26,397 bases of DNA from Akkermansiaceae bacterium UBA4145 (GTDB taxonomy: Bacteria; Verrucomicrobiota; Verrucomicrobiia; Verrucomicrobiales; Akkermansiaceae), in NCBI GenBank assembly GCA_002380675.1, contig DFWB01000049.1:2971-29367 (forward strand), read 5' to 3'. The position numbers and the translations under genes are program-made. Shown here piece after piece: positions 1 through 10,124 of this stretch. Within the stretch, counting starts at the first letter, position 1, and each line of letters begins with the position of its first letter. The notes under the pieces were generated by a model, which saw nothing but the letters and a program-made list of their open reading frames with translations, searched no databases and had not been told where the DNA came from.

Positions 1-24
1 CTCTGCCTCCTCTGCCTCCTCTGC
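1..24 (+). repeat. Short tandem repeat encoding the signal-peptide core
   Basis: A 9-base unit, CTCTGCCTC, occurs twice (1-9 and 10-18) and a third time in part (CTCTGC, 19-24). It encodes the Leu-Cys-Leu hydrophobic core of the sulfatase signal peptide. The array may start upstream of the window. Confidence 0.6.
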
Positions 25-1440
25 TGTCTTTCTGCCCCTGCCATCGCCAAGGCGCCCAATGTCATTCTGGTCATTACCGATGACCAGGGATACGGCCCAG
101 TTGGCCGCCACGGACACCCGTGGATCCAAACCCCCAACCTCGATGCTCTTTACGACAAGAGCGCGAGGTTCACTCGCTTCCTTGTCAGTCCTACCTGCTC
201 CCCCACCCGGGCCGCAATCATGACTGGCCGCCACCCCCTGAAGAACGGGGTCTCTCATACCATCCTCGAGCGCGAGCGCATGACGCTGGAGGCCACCATC
301 CTGCCTCAGGTCCTCAAGGGCGCCGGCTATACTTCCGGAATTTTCGGAAAGTGGCACCTCGGGGACGAAGACCCTTATCAGCCCCATAAGCGCGGCTTTG
401 ACGAGGCCTTCATCCACGGTGCCGGAGGTATCGGGCAAGCCTACAACTGTTCCTGTGCGGATGCCCCGGGTAACAAGTATTTTGATCCCGTGGTTCGCCA
501 TAATGGATCGTTCGTGAAGACCAAGGGTTACTGCACCGACATCTTCTTCACCGCTGCCCTCGGATGGATCAAATCCGTGAAGGACAAGGAGGCTCCTTTC
601 TTCGCCTACATTACCACCAACGCTCCACACGGCCCATTTATCGCTCCACCCTCCAACACCAAGCGCTTTACGGACCTCGGCTTCGGGACGAGGCAAGCTG
701 GCTTCTACGGCATGATTGAGAACATCGACGAGAATATGGGGCGACTCAACACCATGCTGGAAAAATGGAACCTCTACGAAAACACCATCGTCATCTTCAT
801 GTCGGACAATGGTATGACTGGTGGCGGAGGGGGGCGACCCGGTAAGGACCTCGCCAAGGGGTACCCTTTCTTCAATGCGGGCCAGAAGGGACTCAAGGGT
901 TCGGTGGACGAGGGGGGCGTCCGTGTTCCGTTCTTCGTCCGCTGGGATGGAAAATACGCGCCCCGTGACGTCAACGAGCTTTCTGCGCATATTGATATCC
1001 TGCCCACCCTTGCAGCGGTTGCAGGTGCCTCACTCCCCAAGGATCAGGTTGAAGGTCGTAGCTTCCTTCCCCTTCTCCTCGGCCAGAAGATCAAGCTCAC
1101 AGATCGCTACCTCTTTTCCCAGAAGGCCCGCTGGCCAACCGGATCTGAGCCCGACAAGCACCAGTGGAACAACTTCGCAGTGCGTAACGCCCGGTTTCGT
1201 CTGGTGGGCAACCAGCTCTTTGACCTGCTTGCAGACCCAGCCCAGCAGAACGATGTAGCAGCCCAGCACCCCAAGGTGATTGAACGAATGCGCACTGCCT
1301 ACGACGAGTTTTGGAAAGAGGCACGTCCCCTGATGGTCAACGAGAAGGCTCCCATGTCCAAAACCCGCCCCTTCCATATCTGGTACAAACAGCAACTGGA
1401 ACAGGGAGGGATCCCGATATGGTCTCCCCCGAAGCTCTGA
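1..1440 (+). CDS. Exported formylglycine-type sulfatase, 5' end missing
   Basis: The reading frame is open from base 1 and ends in TGA at 1438-1440, giving 479 visible residues; the start codon and probably a few residues lie outside the window. The first visible residues are a Leu/Cys-rich hydrophobic stretch ending in APAIAKA, the tail of a Sec signal peptide. The sulfatase fold is clear: metal-binding DD at visible residues 27-28, the formylglycine site CSPTR starting at Cys66, GKWHLG with Lys117, and DNG at 269-271. CSPTR fits the C-x-P-x-R motif recognised by formylglycine-generating enzyme, so it should be matured to an active sulfate-ester hydrolase acting outside the cytoplasm. The third position of the usual DDxGYGD block is Pro here (GYGPVG). 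The substrate is not readable from sequence; carbohydrate sulfate esters are likely from the context. Confidence 0.93.
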   Translation, partial: LCLLCLLCCLSAPAIAKAPNVILVITDDQGYGPVGRHGHPWIQTPNLDALYDKSARFTRFLVSPTCSPTRAAIMTGRHPLKNGVSHTILERERMTLEATILPQVLKGAGYTSGIFGKWHLGDEDPYQPHKRGFDEAFIHGAGGIGQAYNCSCADAPGNKYFDPVVRHNGSFVKTKGYCTDIFFTAALGWIKSVKDKEAPFFAYITTNAPHGPFIAPPSNTKRFTDLGFGTRQAGFYGMIENIDENMGRLNTMLEKWNLYENTIVIFMSDNGMTGGGGGRPGKDLAKGYPFFNAGQKGLKGSVDEGGVRVPFFVRWDGKYAPRDVNELSAHIDILPTLAAVAGASLPKDQVEGRSFLPLLLGQKIKLTDRYLFSQKARWPTGSEPDKHQWNNFAVRNARFRLVGNQLFDLLADPAQQNDVAAQHPKVIERMRTAYDEFWKEARPLMVNEKAPMSKTRPFHIWYKQQLEQGGIPIWSPPKL

Positions 1441-1606
1441 GAATTGCGGGCTCCCACAAGGCAGGGCACATTTAAGCACCTCTGCCCCCGATGGGGTAAT
1501 GGACCCCCTGATCCCGCTTCGGGCGGCCGGATTGCCTGCCTGCTATAGGTTGAAGACATAGTGGGATCAGGTATAGTATCACCTCCCCCCTCAGCCCCTT
1601 CGGCTT
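1441..1606 (+). other. Intergenic spacer between sulfatase and CotH protein
   Basis: 166 bases without a supportable gene. A small GC hairpin can form around 1517-1530 (CCGC with GCGG), but no T-run follows, so I do not call a terminator. No convincing -35/-10 pair was seen, and there is no Shine-Dalgarno sequence before the ATG at 1607. Confidence 0.5.
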
Positions 1607-4600
1607 ATGCGACCCCTAAAAACCCTTTGCGCTCTGGCGCTAGCACCCCTGTTTTCTCTCAATGCCACCCCACTGATCAGCGAGTTCATGGCAGACAACA
1701 AATCTGCGCTCTACGATGAAGATGGAGACTCGAGCGACTGGATTGAACTCTTTAATCCCGGGCCGAATACTCAGGACCTCGGGGGCTACTTCCTGACCAA
1801 TGATCCGGCTGAACAGACGCGATGGGAGATCCCCTCTCCGACGGTTCTTCCGGTCGGAGGAACCGTTCTTATTTTTGCTTCTGGCAAGGATCGTAGAGTG
1901 GGGGAACTCCACACCAACTTTCGCCTTGGCAGATCTGCAGGGGGATATCTCGCTCTCGTGAACCCGGATGGGCAGGTCGTCACTCAGGAGTATGCGGATT
2001 ACCCGGAGCAATTTGAGAATTTTTCGTACGGGCTGGCCCAGACCGGCACTTCCTCTACCGAAATCCTTCTGCCCGAGAACAGCGCCTGTCGCATTCTGGT
2101 TCCGACTGGCAACATTGGAAATTCATGGCGCAATCTCAACTTTGAGGACAACGCATGGACAAATGCCACCACCGGGATCGGATACGAGCGCAGTGGTGGA
2201 TACGAGAACCTCTTTGGAAGTCAGGGGGATGTCGAGGATCTGACCTACGGCACGAACGCTTCCGTTTACATCCGGATCCCGTTCTCGCTCGCAACCCCGG
2301 AAGGATTATCCGCTCTCACCCTGCGCATGAAATATGATGACGGGTTCATCGCATATCTGAACGGCACAGAAGTCGCCTCCTCGAACCGCCCTGCCGGAGC
2401 TCCAACATGGAATTCCACTGCGGGAGACGACCACTCGGACAGTGAAGCCGTAACCTTCGAGGACACTGATATCACTCAGTATGCTGACCTCCTGGAGGCC
2501 AATAATGTCCTGGCAGTCCATCTTCTCAACATAAGCACGACCAGCTCTGATCTTCTTTGTCTGCCACGCCTTGACGCAGATGTTGTCAGCGACCCAGACT
2601 TGGGAGAGGCGGGCTATTTTCAGCAGGCCTCCCCCGGACAGAACAATGGCACAGATCAGGGGCTTCCCGCCGGCCCCGTGGAATTCAGTCTCTCTGGGCG
2701 TGGATTCACCGGGTCTCTCTCCGTCGCCCTGAGCACAAGTTCCCCTGCCGCCCAGATTCGCTACACGACCAACGGTAATATCCCGACCACCTCCTCTTCA
2801 CTCTACACCTCGCCCATAAGCATCTCCTCGTCCACCCTCTTGCGAGCCCGCTCCTTCGAGGCCGGCAAGGCCCCGGGACGAGTCGCTGAGAACGGTTACA
2901 TTGAACTCAGCAGCGACGCCCGGAGCTTCAGCTCTAATATACCGGTAGTAGTGATGGAGCGTTTTTCTGGTGGGACCAGTGCTGCCAATGGGAAAGCCTT
3001 CACCTTTTTCGCCTTCTTCGAACCAGATCCCCGCAACGGAAGAACAACCCTGAACGGCCCCTATTCCCTAGGAACTAGAGGAGGGTGGAAGATCCGCGGC
3101 TCGTCCTCCTCCGGGTTTCCCAAAAAAGCCTACAGCATCGAGGCTTGGAATGAAGCGAACCGAAACAAGGATATTTCGCCTCTCGGGTTCCCCGAAGAAT
3201 CTGACTGGATTCTCAATGCCCGCTCCACCTTCGACCGCTCCCTTATGCGGAATGGGCTCCCCTATGAGCTGAGCAACCAGCTTGGTCGTTACGCTGTTCG
3301 TACACGCTACGTCGAACTGTTCAAAAATGATAATGGAGGGAATCTCTCCTTCAGTAACGACTATGATGGCATCTACACCTTCATGGAAAAAATATCACGG
3401 GATCCTGAGCGGGTTGCCGTGGAGCGCCTCCCGGCCAGCGTTAACAGCGAGCCGGGTATCGCGGGGGGATATATGCTGAAGATCGACCGGCTGGATCCGG
3501 GAGACTCTGGCCTTAGTGCAGGGGGCCGCACCCTTGGCTGGGTCTACCCGAAAGAGGACGAGGTCACGAGCTCACAGGCCTCGTGGATTCGGGACTACAT
3601 TAACGCCATGAATGCCGCCCTCGAAGCGCCGGACTACGCTGACCCTGTCACCGGGTATGCCCGCTATATTGACGTCGATTCCTGGATCGATCATCACCTC
3701 CTCAATGTTCTTACCTTGAATGCAGATGCGCTCCGCCTGAGCACCTACTTCCACAAAAAACGGGGAGGAAAGATCGAGTATGGTCCGATCTGGGACTTCG
3801 ACCGGTCGATGGATTCGACAGATAGCCGGGACGACAATCCCTCCTCCTGGTCCGGAGGAACGAATTACTTCACCTTTCCCTGGTGGAACCGCCTCTTTAC
3901 GGACGAGAACTTCTGGCAGAAGTATATCGACCGTTATTTTGAGCTGAGAAACGGGCCCTTCGCCACTGCCAATGTCCACGCCATTATTGACCAGATGGCC
4001 GCGACCCTCAACGAGGCCCAGGCCCGCAACTTCCAACGCTGGTCGGACCAGCCAAGATTCGGTGGATACAACGGGGAGGTCAATCACCTCAAGAATTGGC
4101 TCGCGACAAGATTAAGCTGGATGGACGGGCAGTTCGCACCTCGTCCATCTTCCAGCCGCGCAAGTGGTACTTATCCAGCCGGCACGACTATTTCCCTCGC
4201 CGCCTCCCTCAGAGGAGGACAGAAAATCTATTACACTCTGGATGGCCGGGATCCAAGGCCCTCGACCACCGGAGAGGCCCTCGAGGGGACTACCATTCTC
4301 GACGAGTCCCAGGCAGTCCAGGTCCTTGCCCCCGCCAGCAATATCGGAACCGCATGGCGAGGCGGAAGCGAGCCTTTCAACGCCAACGGATGGCGGGCAG
4401 GAACCAATGGGGTCGGATACGAAAGGAGTAGCGGATACGAACCGTATATCAATATCGACGTCGACAGCGCCATGTCGAACAGCACCAGCTGCTACATCCG
4501 CATTCCTTTCAACGTTGCGGGGAATGACCTTGAAGCATGGAACTTCATGACCCTCCAGATGCGCTACGATGACGGCTTCGTTGCCTATCTCAACGGAACT

Positions 4601-6859
4601 GAGATCACTTCCGCCAACGCCCCGGCTAACCCCACCCACCTCTCCTCGGCCACCCAGACCAATGATGACGGGTCAGCAACCAACTTCGAGAGCTTCAATG
4701 TCAGTGCCGCCCTCGGGTCACTACGGAACGGGCAGAATATTCTCGCCATTCATGCCCTTAACGAGAGCACCGGGAGCAGCGACTTCCTCAATCAGGCACG
4801 GCTGGTAGCCGGGTTCGATGAAGGTGGTGGCGGCGGTGTCGCGGGAATTGAGTATACGGGCCCGATCACCCTGCAAGCCACCACCCGACTCGTCGCGAGG
4901 GTCTACGACCCAGCCGGGGGAAATTCCACAAGCTCGGGACGGACACCGGTAGGCACTGGCTGGAGCGCCCCACTTGAGAGGGAATATCTTGTCAATGAGG
5001 AGCCAGCGGGCACATCCGATATCATCATTTCGGAGATCATGCATGACCCTTACGATCTGGGAAATGCAGTGACGGAAAACAGTGCCTTCGAGTGGATTGA
5101 AGTTCTCAGCACTGCGTCTGGGCCGGTTTCGCTCAGTGGTTTACGTTTCACGGAAGGAATTGATTTTATCTTTCCGGGGTTGACCCTGAATCCTGGGGAG
5201 CGGGCCGTGGTGGTGAAGGATTTGGCCGCCTTCCGGAGCGTCTATGGTTTCGGCAGGGACATCCTTGTTGCAGGGGAGTTTGATCTCTTACTCGATAATG
5301 ACGGTGAGCAACTGACTCTCCAGAGCCGGGACGGTGATACCATCCAGGATTTTTCCTACGGATCCGACAGCTCCTGGCCCCGTAGAGCTGGTGGCGGATA
5401 TTCTCTGGTCTACAATTCTGGCAATCCCGCGGATGGACAAAACTGGTCCGCCAGTCGCAGTCTCCTCGGCTCCCCAGGGACGCTAGAGCCGGACGTGACA
5501 GAGCTTCCGGATGTTTTCGTAAACGAGATTCTTGCTAATTCGGTTACCCCAGAGGTCGACAGGATCGAACTCTACAACCCGGAAGATGCAGACCTCTCAA
5601 TCGAAGGGTGGTTCCTGACCGACGACCTCGGCCAGCCCAGAAAGTTTCAAATCCCCCCTGGAGCAATTGTTCCCGGCAACGGTTTTACCAGCTTTACGGA
5701 ACTCGAATTTAATCCCACTCCCGGGGTTGATCCCAGCTTCGCCCTGGATTCTTTCGGAGAAGAGGTATTTCTCATCGCCGTAGACCCATCTGGAGCCCGA
5801 CTCGATTACGTTGCTGGCTTCAATTTCGATGATTCCTCCGCGGGGACCCCGTTTGGGCGTCACGAGATTTCCACGGGCGAAGTTCAGGTAGCACCCCTGA
5901 TCTCATCGACCCCTGATGGGCCCAATTCCAATCCCCTTGCCGGCCCTCTCGTCATCACTGAATTGATGTATCACCCTTCGGCCTTCGAGGCTGAATTCAT
6001 CGAGATTCAGAATATCTCTGCCCAACCTGTTTCTCTTGCGGGCTCAGAAATTAGCGGGGTCGGCTACATCTTCGGAGTGGATGCACCAGATCTTCTCCCT
6101 GGAGAGATTCTCATTGTGAGTGAACTCGACCCCTCCACTTTCCGGAGCACCTATAATGTTCCCGCCACCGTCGAGATCTATGGCCCCTACCCAGGCAGAC
6201 TCGACAACGGAGGCGAGCGTGTGCGCATCCTTCTCCCAGAGCAAAGCGGGATTCCTGACGGCCCCGAACTGCTGGTGGCAGCCGATACGGTGATCTATTC
6301 AGATGACGCCCCCTGGCCCCTCGCTGCTGACGGTCAGGGCTACTCACTGGAACGATCCGAAACAGGAGGATATGGAGGTGAGCCTCTTCACTGGAGAGAC
6401 TCCGCTAACCCCGGCGGGTCCCCGGGTCTAGCAGACACTCCTCCTCCAAGCGACTGGCGGACCCAGTTCTTCAGTGGGGAAGAACTTAACGATCTGCCCC
6501 TGTCCGGTGAGCTGGCTGACGCCGACAATGACGGCCTGCCTAACGCCCTCGAGTATCTCCTCGGCTCGGATCCTCGTGCCAATTCATCTCGTGCAACGCT
6601 CGAAGTTTCCCTCGTAGAGTTGGCAGGTCAGACCTACGTCGAGCTTTCACACTCTGTCCGGGATGGCGCAGGTGAATTTCGTGCCCAGATCGAAAGATCC
6701 TCCGGTCTGGAGAGCTGGAATGAAGCTGGCGATACTCTCATTCAAATCTCCAACAACCCCAATGGCGACGGAACAACGACCGTGACATACAGGGGCAGCG
6801 AATCCGTCGACCCCGCCATGGACCTTTACTTCCGGATCCGAGCCATCACGACACCCTGA
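1607..6859 (+). CDS. Giant exported lamin-tail / CotH kinase-like / chitobiase-like multidomain protein
   Basis: 1750 residues starting with a Sec signal peptide (about 1-21). Order by eye: lamin-tail domain (about 22-135); beta-sandwich A (about 165-327); chitobiase C-terminal-like domain (about 355-435, with YTTNGNIPTT); CotH-type atypical kinase domain (about 445-800) with HKKRGG and the DFDRS metal/catalytic motif at about 730; a second chitobiase-like domain (YYTLDGRDPR near 880) interrupted by beta-sandwich B (about 905-1070); then three lamin-tail domains (about 1138-1290, 1300-1440, 1448-1620). A calcium-binding-like DADNDGLPNALEYLLGSDP segment sits near 1638, followed by a C-terminal beta domain. 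CotH proteins are protein kinases in spores, but bacterial surface versions with lamin tails are uncharacterised. Probably a secreted or surface adhesion/processing protein. The start is the only one giving a signal peptide. Confidence 0.88.
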   Translation: MRPLKTLCALALAPLFSLNATPLISEFMADNKSALYDEDGDSSDWIELFNPGPNTQDLGGYFLTNDPAEQTRWEIPSPTVLPVGGTVLIFASGKDRRVGELHTNFRLGRSAGGYLALVNPDGQVVTQEYADYPEQFENFSYGLAQTGTSSTEILLPENSACRILVPTGNIGNSWRNLNFEDNAWTNATTGIGYERSGGYENLFGSQGDVEDLTYGTNASVYIRIPFSLATPEGLSALTLRMKYDDGFIAYLNGTEVASSNRPAGAPTWNSTAGDDHSDSEAVTFEDTDITQYADLLEANNVLAVHLLNISTTSSDLLCLPRLDADVVSDPDLGEAGYFQQASPGQNNGTDQGLPAGPVEFSLSGRGFTGSLSVALSTSSPAAQIRYTTNGNIPTTSSSLYTSPISISSSTLLRARSFEAGKAPGRVAENGYIELSSDARSFSSNIPVVVMERFSGGTSAANGKAFTFFAFFEPDPRNGRTTLNGPYSLGTRGGWKIRGSSSSGFPKKAYSIEAWNEANRNKDISPLGFPEESDWILNARSTFDRSLMRNGLPYELSNQLGRYAVRTRYVELFKNDNGGNLSFSNDYDGIYTFMEKISRDPERVAVERLPASVNSEPGIAGGYMLKIDRLDPGDSGLSAGGRTLGWVYPKEDEVTSSQASWIRDYINAMNAALEAPDYADPVTGYARYIDVDSWIDHHLLNVLTLNADALRLSTYFHKKRGGKIEYGPIWDFDRSMDSTDSRDDNPSSWSGGTNYFTFPWWNRLFTDENFWQKYIDRYFELRNGPFATANVHAIIDQMAATLNEAQARNFQRWSDQPRFGGYNGEVNHLKNWLATRLSWMDGQFAPRPSSSRASGTYPAGTTISLAASLRGGQKIYYTLDGRDPRPSTTGEALEGTTILDESQAVQVLAPASNIGTAWRGGSEPFNANGWRAGTNGVGYERSSGYEPYINIDVDSAMSNSTSCYIRIPFNVAGNDLEAWNFMTLQMRYDDGFVAYLNGTEITSANAPANPTHLSSATQTNDDGSATNFESFNVSAALGSLRNGQNILAIHALNESTGSSDFLNQARLVAGFDEGGGGGVAGIEYTGPITLQATTRLVARVYDPAGGNSTSSGRTPVGTGWSAPLEREYLVNEEPAGTSDIIISEIMHDPYDLGNAVTENSAFEWIEVLSTASGPVSLSGLRFTEGIDFIFPGLTLNPGERAVVVKDLAAFRSVYGFGRDILVAGEFDLLLDNDGEQLTLQSRDGDTIQDFSYGSDSSWPRRAGGGYSLVYNSGNPADGQNWSASRSLLGSPGTLEPDVTELPDVFVNEILANSVTPEVDRIELYNPEDADLSIEGWFLTDDLGQPRKFQIPPGAIVPGNGFTSFTELEFNPTPGVDPSFALDSFGEEVFLIAVDPSGARLDYVAGFNFDDSSAGTPFGRHEISTGEVQVAPLISSTPDGPNSNPLAGPLVITELMYHPSAFEAEFIEIQNISAQPVSLAGSEISGVGYIFGVDAPDLLPGEILIVSELDPSTFRSTYNVPATVEIYGPYPGRLDNGGERVRILLPEQSGIPDGPELLVAADTVIYSDDAPWPLAADGQGYSLERSETGGYGGEPLHWRDSANPGGSPGLADTPPPSDWRTQFFSGEELNDLPLSGELADADNDGLPNALEYLLGSDPRANSSRATLEVSLVELAGQTYVELSHSVRDGAGEFRAQIERSSGLESWNEAGDTLIQISNNPNGDGTTTVTYRGSESVDPAMDLYFRIRAITTP
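2111..2590 (+). repeat. Beta-sandwich copy A of an internal protein duplication
   Basis: Encodes about residues 169-328 of the CotH protein. It shares with copy B the landmarks NIG-(N/T)-(S/A)-WR, GIGYERSGGY versus GVGYERSSGY, YIRIPF, YDDGF(I/V)AYLNGTE, and ILAIHALN versus VLAVHLLN. The similarity is at protein level; the DNA has diverged. Confidence 0.75.
4340..4813 (+). repeat. Beta-sandwich copy B, nested in a chitobiase-like domain
   Basis: Encodes about residues 912-1069 of the CotH protein, the second copy of the sandwich. It falls between YYTLDGRDPR and EYTGPITLQATTRLVARVYD, the two halves expected of one chitobiase C-terminal-like domain, so it looks like a domain insertion. Confidence 0.7.
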
Positions 6860-6998
6860 GAAGCCCTGAAGATCACGAACCTGGGGAGCTGAGCCCCTCT
6901 TCCGCCGCCAGCACATCGCTCACCGGCTGAGGAAGCCTTTCTCCACTTCCGCTTTGGGGTGGCATCCTTGCGGGATGTGTATTACCCATTTTTCGCTA

Positions 6999-9900
6999 AT
7001 GAGGATTTTACCCATTCTTCTCTCCGCAATAGCCATCCCGGCAACGGCCTTGGAGGAGATTGATTTTAATCGGGATATTCGCCCCATTCTCTCGGACCGC
7101 TGCTTTAAGTGTCATGGCCCGGATGCGAGCAACCAGAAGTCGGATTTCAGGCTCGATTCTCGCGACAACGCACTGAAAGACCTCGGAGGCTACGTTGGCA
7201 TCAAGGCAGGGGACCTCGAGGAGAGCGAGATGCACCACCGGATCTGGAGCACAGATAGCGAGGACGTCATGCCCCCTCCTGAATCCAAGCTCCGTCTCAA
7301 CGAAAAGGAGAAGGCCCTTCTTGATCGCTGGATCAAGGAAGGAGCGACCTATGACACTCATTGGTCCTTCAAGAGCATTCCTGCCAAACTTCAGACCCCA
7401 GACCCAGAGTCTCTGAAATGGGGGCGCACCCCGGTCGACGCTTTTATCGCAGATGAACTTCAACGGGCGGGTCTCAAGCCCAATCCAGAAACCTCCCGGA
7501 GAAGCTGGCTGCGCCGGGTAACATTCGACATCACAGGACTCCCCCCGACTCTGGACGAGCTCGATGCCTTCCTCTCTGATGAGTCCCCAACATCTTATGA
7601 GAAAGTTGTCAGCCGGCTCCTTGGTTCCGGAGCCTACGCTGAGCGCATGACGAGTGAATGGCTGGATGTTGCCCGCTACTCGGACACTTATGGATACCAG
7701 GTTGATAGAGATCGCTTCGTCTGGCCGTGGCGAGACTGGGTAATCAATGCCTTCAGGAAAAACATGCCCTACGATCAGTTCATCACGGAGCAAATAGCCG
7801 GCGACCTGCTCCCCAACGCCACCAAGGAACAGATCCAAGCTACGACATTCAATCGGCTCCACCCACAGAAGGTCGAGGGAGGGAGTGTCCCCGAGGAGTT
7901 CCGAGTCGAGTATGTTGTCGACCGGCTCCACACCTTCGGGACCGCTTTTCTAGGACTCACTCTGGAATGCTCGAGGTGTCACGATCATAAGTATGATCCC
8001 ATTACGATGAAGGACTACTACAGCCTGAGCTCCTTCTTCGCCAACATCGATGAAGCAGGCCTCTATTCCTACTTCACTCCATCAATCCCAACCCCGACCA
8101 TGCTCCTCACTTCCGACGAGCAGGACAGGCAGATCGCAGAAAAAGACGCCGCGATAGAGGCATCGCTCCGGGCTGTCTCTGCCGAGAGTGCCAAGGGCGA
8201 AAACGCTTTCTCCGAGTGGCTGGCAAATCGTCCCTCGGAGTTTCAGTGGGCAGGACTTGAAGCCCATGTCTCCTTCGATGAACGCCAGGGAGGAAATCTT
8301 CCTGACCGTGCTCGTAAGGACAAGCCCACCAAAACAAGTGGCAACAACAAGTCGGTGGAAGGCGTTCACGGCCAGGGGCTGCAACTTACCGGAGACGACG
8401 CAGTTCATGTTCAGGGAGCCGGAGCCTTTCGCCGGACCCAGGCCTTCTCTATCGGCATGTGGGTTAATACTCCGAAGAAATTTGAGCGCTCGGTCATCTG
8501 GCGCCGGTCCAAGGCCTGGACCGATGCTGGAAGCCGGGGCTACGAACTCCTTCTTCTTGATGGAAAACCGAGTGCGGCACTCATTCACTTCGATCCCGGC
8601 AACTCGATCCGGGTGACCGCCAAAAACCCTCTGCCTCCTAATGCGTGGCACCATGTCACCGTCACCTACGACGGGTCGAGTTCCGCCAGAGGCCTCCGGC
8701 TCTGGTTGAATGGGAAGCCCATGCCTTCAACAATCGTCCGTGACAAGCTGACCAAGAACATCGAGGGAGGAGGTGACCCAGACCTCCGCCTTGGGGAGCG
8801 CTTTCGCGACGTCGGATTCAAGCAGGGCAAGGTTGATGAGCTTCATGTCTTCAAGCGGGAGCTTACTTCCATCGAGGTTGCACACCTCCACGATGGAGAG
8901 AGCCTCACGCGGGCTCTGGCGACTCCGCTCGCATCGCTCAATCCGCAGTTAAGGGCAGAGCTTCGAAGCTATTTTCTCTCAACCACGCATCCCCCCCACA
9001 TAAAGGCGCTTCAAGATCTCCAGCGCGCACGTGATGCCAAGCGAAGTCTCATTGAGCCCATCCGCGAAATCATGGTGATGAGGCAGCTCGAAAAACCTCG
9101 TCAGTCCTACATTCTTGACCGGGGCCTTTATCATGCACGGGGTGAACCCGTTGACTTTGACACTCCCAAGGCCCTGCCGCCTTTTCCAAAAGACCAGCCA
9201 CGCAATCGCCTCGGACTTGCACGCTGGCTCACGTCTGCAGATCACCCCCTTACCGCACGGGTCACCGTCAATCGCTACTGGCAGCTGTTTTTTGGGAATG
9301 GACTGGTGCGCACTCCTGAAGATTTTGGCAGCCAGGGGAAACCTCCAAGCCACCCCGAATTACTGGACTGGCTGGCACGCGACTTCATCCAGAGTGGATG
9401 GAATCTTCACCATCTCATCAAGCGAATCGTCCTCTCCGCCACCTATCGCCAGAGCTCCATCGCCCTCGCAGAAAGCCGGGAGAAGGACCCCGAAAATATC
9501 TACCTCGGGCGGGGAACCACAGAGCGCCTTTCTGCCGAGATGATCAGGGACAATGTTCTCGCCCTGAGTGGCCTGCTGGTCGAAAAGTCCGGCGGGCCCT
9601 CGGTAAAACCCTACGAAGTAGCCGTCTCATTCAAACCATCAAATCCTGGGAAGGGTAGCGACCTCTACCGGCGCAGCGTTTACACTTGGTGGAAACGAAC
9701 CGGGCCCGCGCCTGTGATGATGACGCTCAACGCCTCCAAGCGGGATGTCTGCCGGGTCCGGCGCGAAGTCACCTCCTCTCCGCTGCAGGCTTTCGTCCTC
9801 CTGAACGGCCCACAATTCATGGAAGCGGCCCGCGTAATGGCAGCCAAGCTTCTTGCAACGCACCAGGGCTCACCTGCCTCTCTTGTTGAGGAGGCGTTCC

Positions 9901-10124
9901 AATCCTTTACGAGTCGCTTTCCCGGGAACAGGGAACGCGAGGTTCTCCTCAAACTCCACGCGCAACAGCTTGCCCACTACAAAGCTAACCCCGCACAGGC
10001 CAAGGGGCTTCTTGGAATTGGCGCTTCTCCTGAAGCGAAGGACTTACCTCCGCACGAGGTCGCGGCCGCAGCTATCCTGATCAATACAATCATGAACCTC
10101 GATGAGGCAGTTTCCAAACGATGA
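6999..10124 (+). CDS. Exported planctomycete-type cytochrome c protein with DUF1549, LamG and DUF1553 (PSD1)
   Basis: I place the start at ATG 6999, giving 1041 residues with a clean signal peptide (MRILPILLSAIAIPATA); the ATG at 6954 would add 15 residues in front of it. Domains: PSCyt1 heme domain with CFKCH at C35-C38-H39; DUF1549 (about 140-345), which holds a second CxxCH (CSRCH, C324-H328); a LamG/concanavalin-like sandwich (about 418-630); and DUF1553 (about 735-1000). LamG domains usually bind glycans or proteins. The two CxxCH motifs predict covalent c-type heme in the periplasm. The stop overlaps the next start by four bases (ATGA), so it is translationally coupled to the DUF1501 gene, the usual partner in PVC genomes. 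The biochemical reaction of the family is unknown; periplasmic redox or sugar chemistry is only a guess. Confidence 0.92.
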   Translation: MRILPILLSAIAIPATALEEIDFNRDIRPILSDRCFKCHGPDASNQKSDFRLDSRDNALKDLGGYVGIKAGDLEESEMHHRIWSTDSEDVMPPPESKLRLNEKEKALLDRWIKEGATYDTHWSFKSIPAKLQTPDPESLKWGRTPVDAFIADELQRAGLKPNPETSRRSWLRRVTFDITGLPPTLDELDAFLSDESPTSYEKVVSRLLGSGAYAERMTSEWLDVARYSDTYGYQVDRDRFVWPWRDWVINAFRKNMPYDQFITEQIAGDLLPNATKEQIQATTFNRLHPQKVEGGSVPEEFRVEYVVDRLHTFGTAFLGLTLECSRCHDHKYDPITMKDYYSLSSFFANIDEAGLYSYFTPSIPTPTMLLTSDEQDRQIAEKDAAIEASLRAVSAESAKGENAFSEWLANRPSEFQWAGLEAHVSFDERQGGNLPDRARKDKPTKTSGNNKSVEGVHGQGLQLTGDDAVHVQGAGAFRRTQAFSIGMWVNTPKKFERSVIWRRSKAWTDAGSRGYELLLLDGKPSAALIHFDPGNSIRVTAKNPLPPNAWHHVTVTYDGSSSARGLRLWLNGKPMPSTIVRDKLTKNIEGGGDPDLRLGERFRDVGFKQGKVDELHVFKRELTSIEVAHLHDGESLTRALATPLASLNPQLRAELRSYFLSTTHPPHIKALQDLQRARDAKRSLIEPIREIMVMRQLEKPRQSYILDRGLYHARGEPVDFDTPKALPPFPKDQPRNRLGLARWLTSADHPLTARVTVNRYWQLFFGNGLVRTPEDFGSQGKPPSHPELLDWLARDFIQSGWNLHHLIKRIVLSATYRQSSIALAESREKDPENIYLGRGTTERLSAEMIRDNVLALSGLLVEKSGGPSVKPYEVAVSFKPSNPGKGSDLYRRSVYTWWKRTGPAPVMMTLNASKRDVCRVRREVTSSPLQAFVLLNGPQFMEAARVMAAKLLATHQGSPASLVEEAFQSFTSRFPGNREREVLLKLHAQQLAHYKANPAQAKGLLGIGASPEAKDLPPHEVAAAAILINTIMNLDEAVSKR

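Noticed and set aside
3572..4087. Long open frame on the minus strand inside the CotH gene (and similar ones elsewhere, e.g. 7008-7931 and 22246-23160)
   Set aside because: No recognisable domains; they lie opposite strongly supported + strand genes and are expected from GC-rich codon bias.
6860..6998. Hairpins GGGG...CCCC near 6883 and CATCC...GGATG near 6962 as regulatory elements before the DUF1553 gene
   Set aside because: Stems of 4-5 bp without T-run, pseudoknot or conserved context; likely chance.
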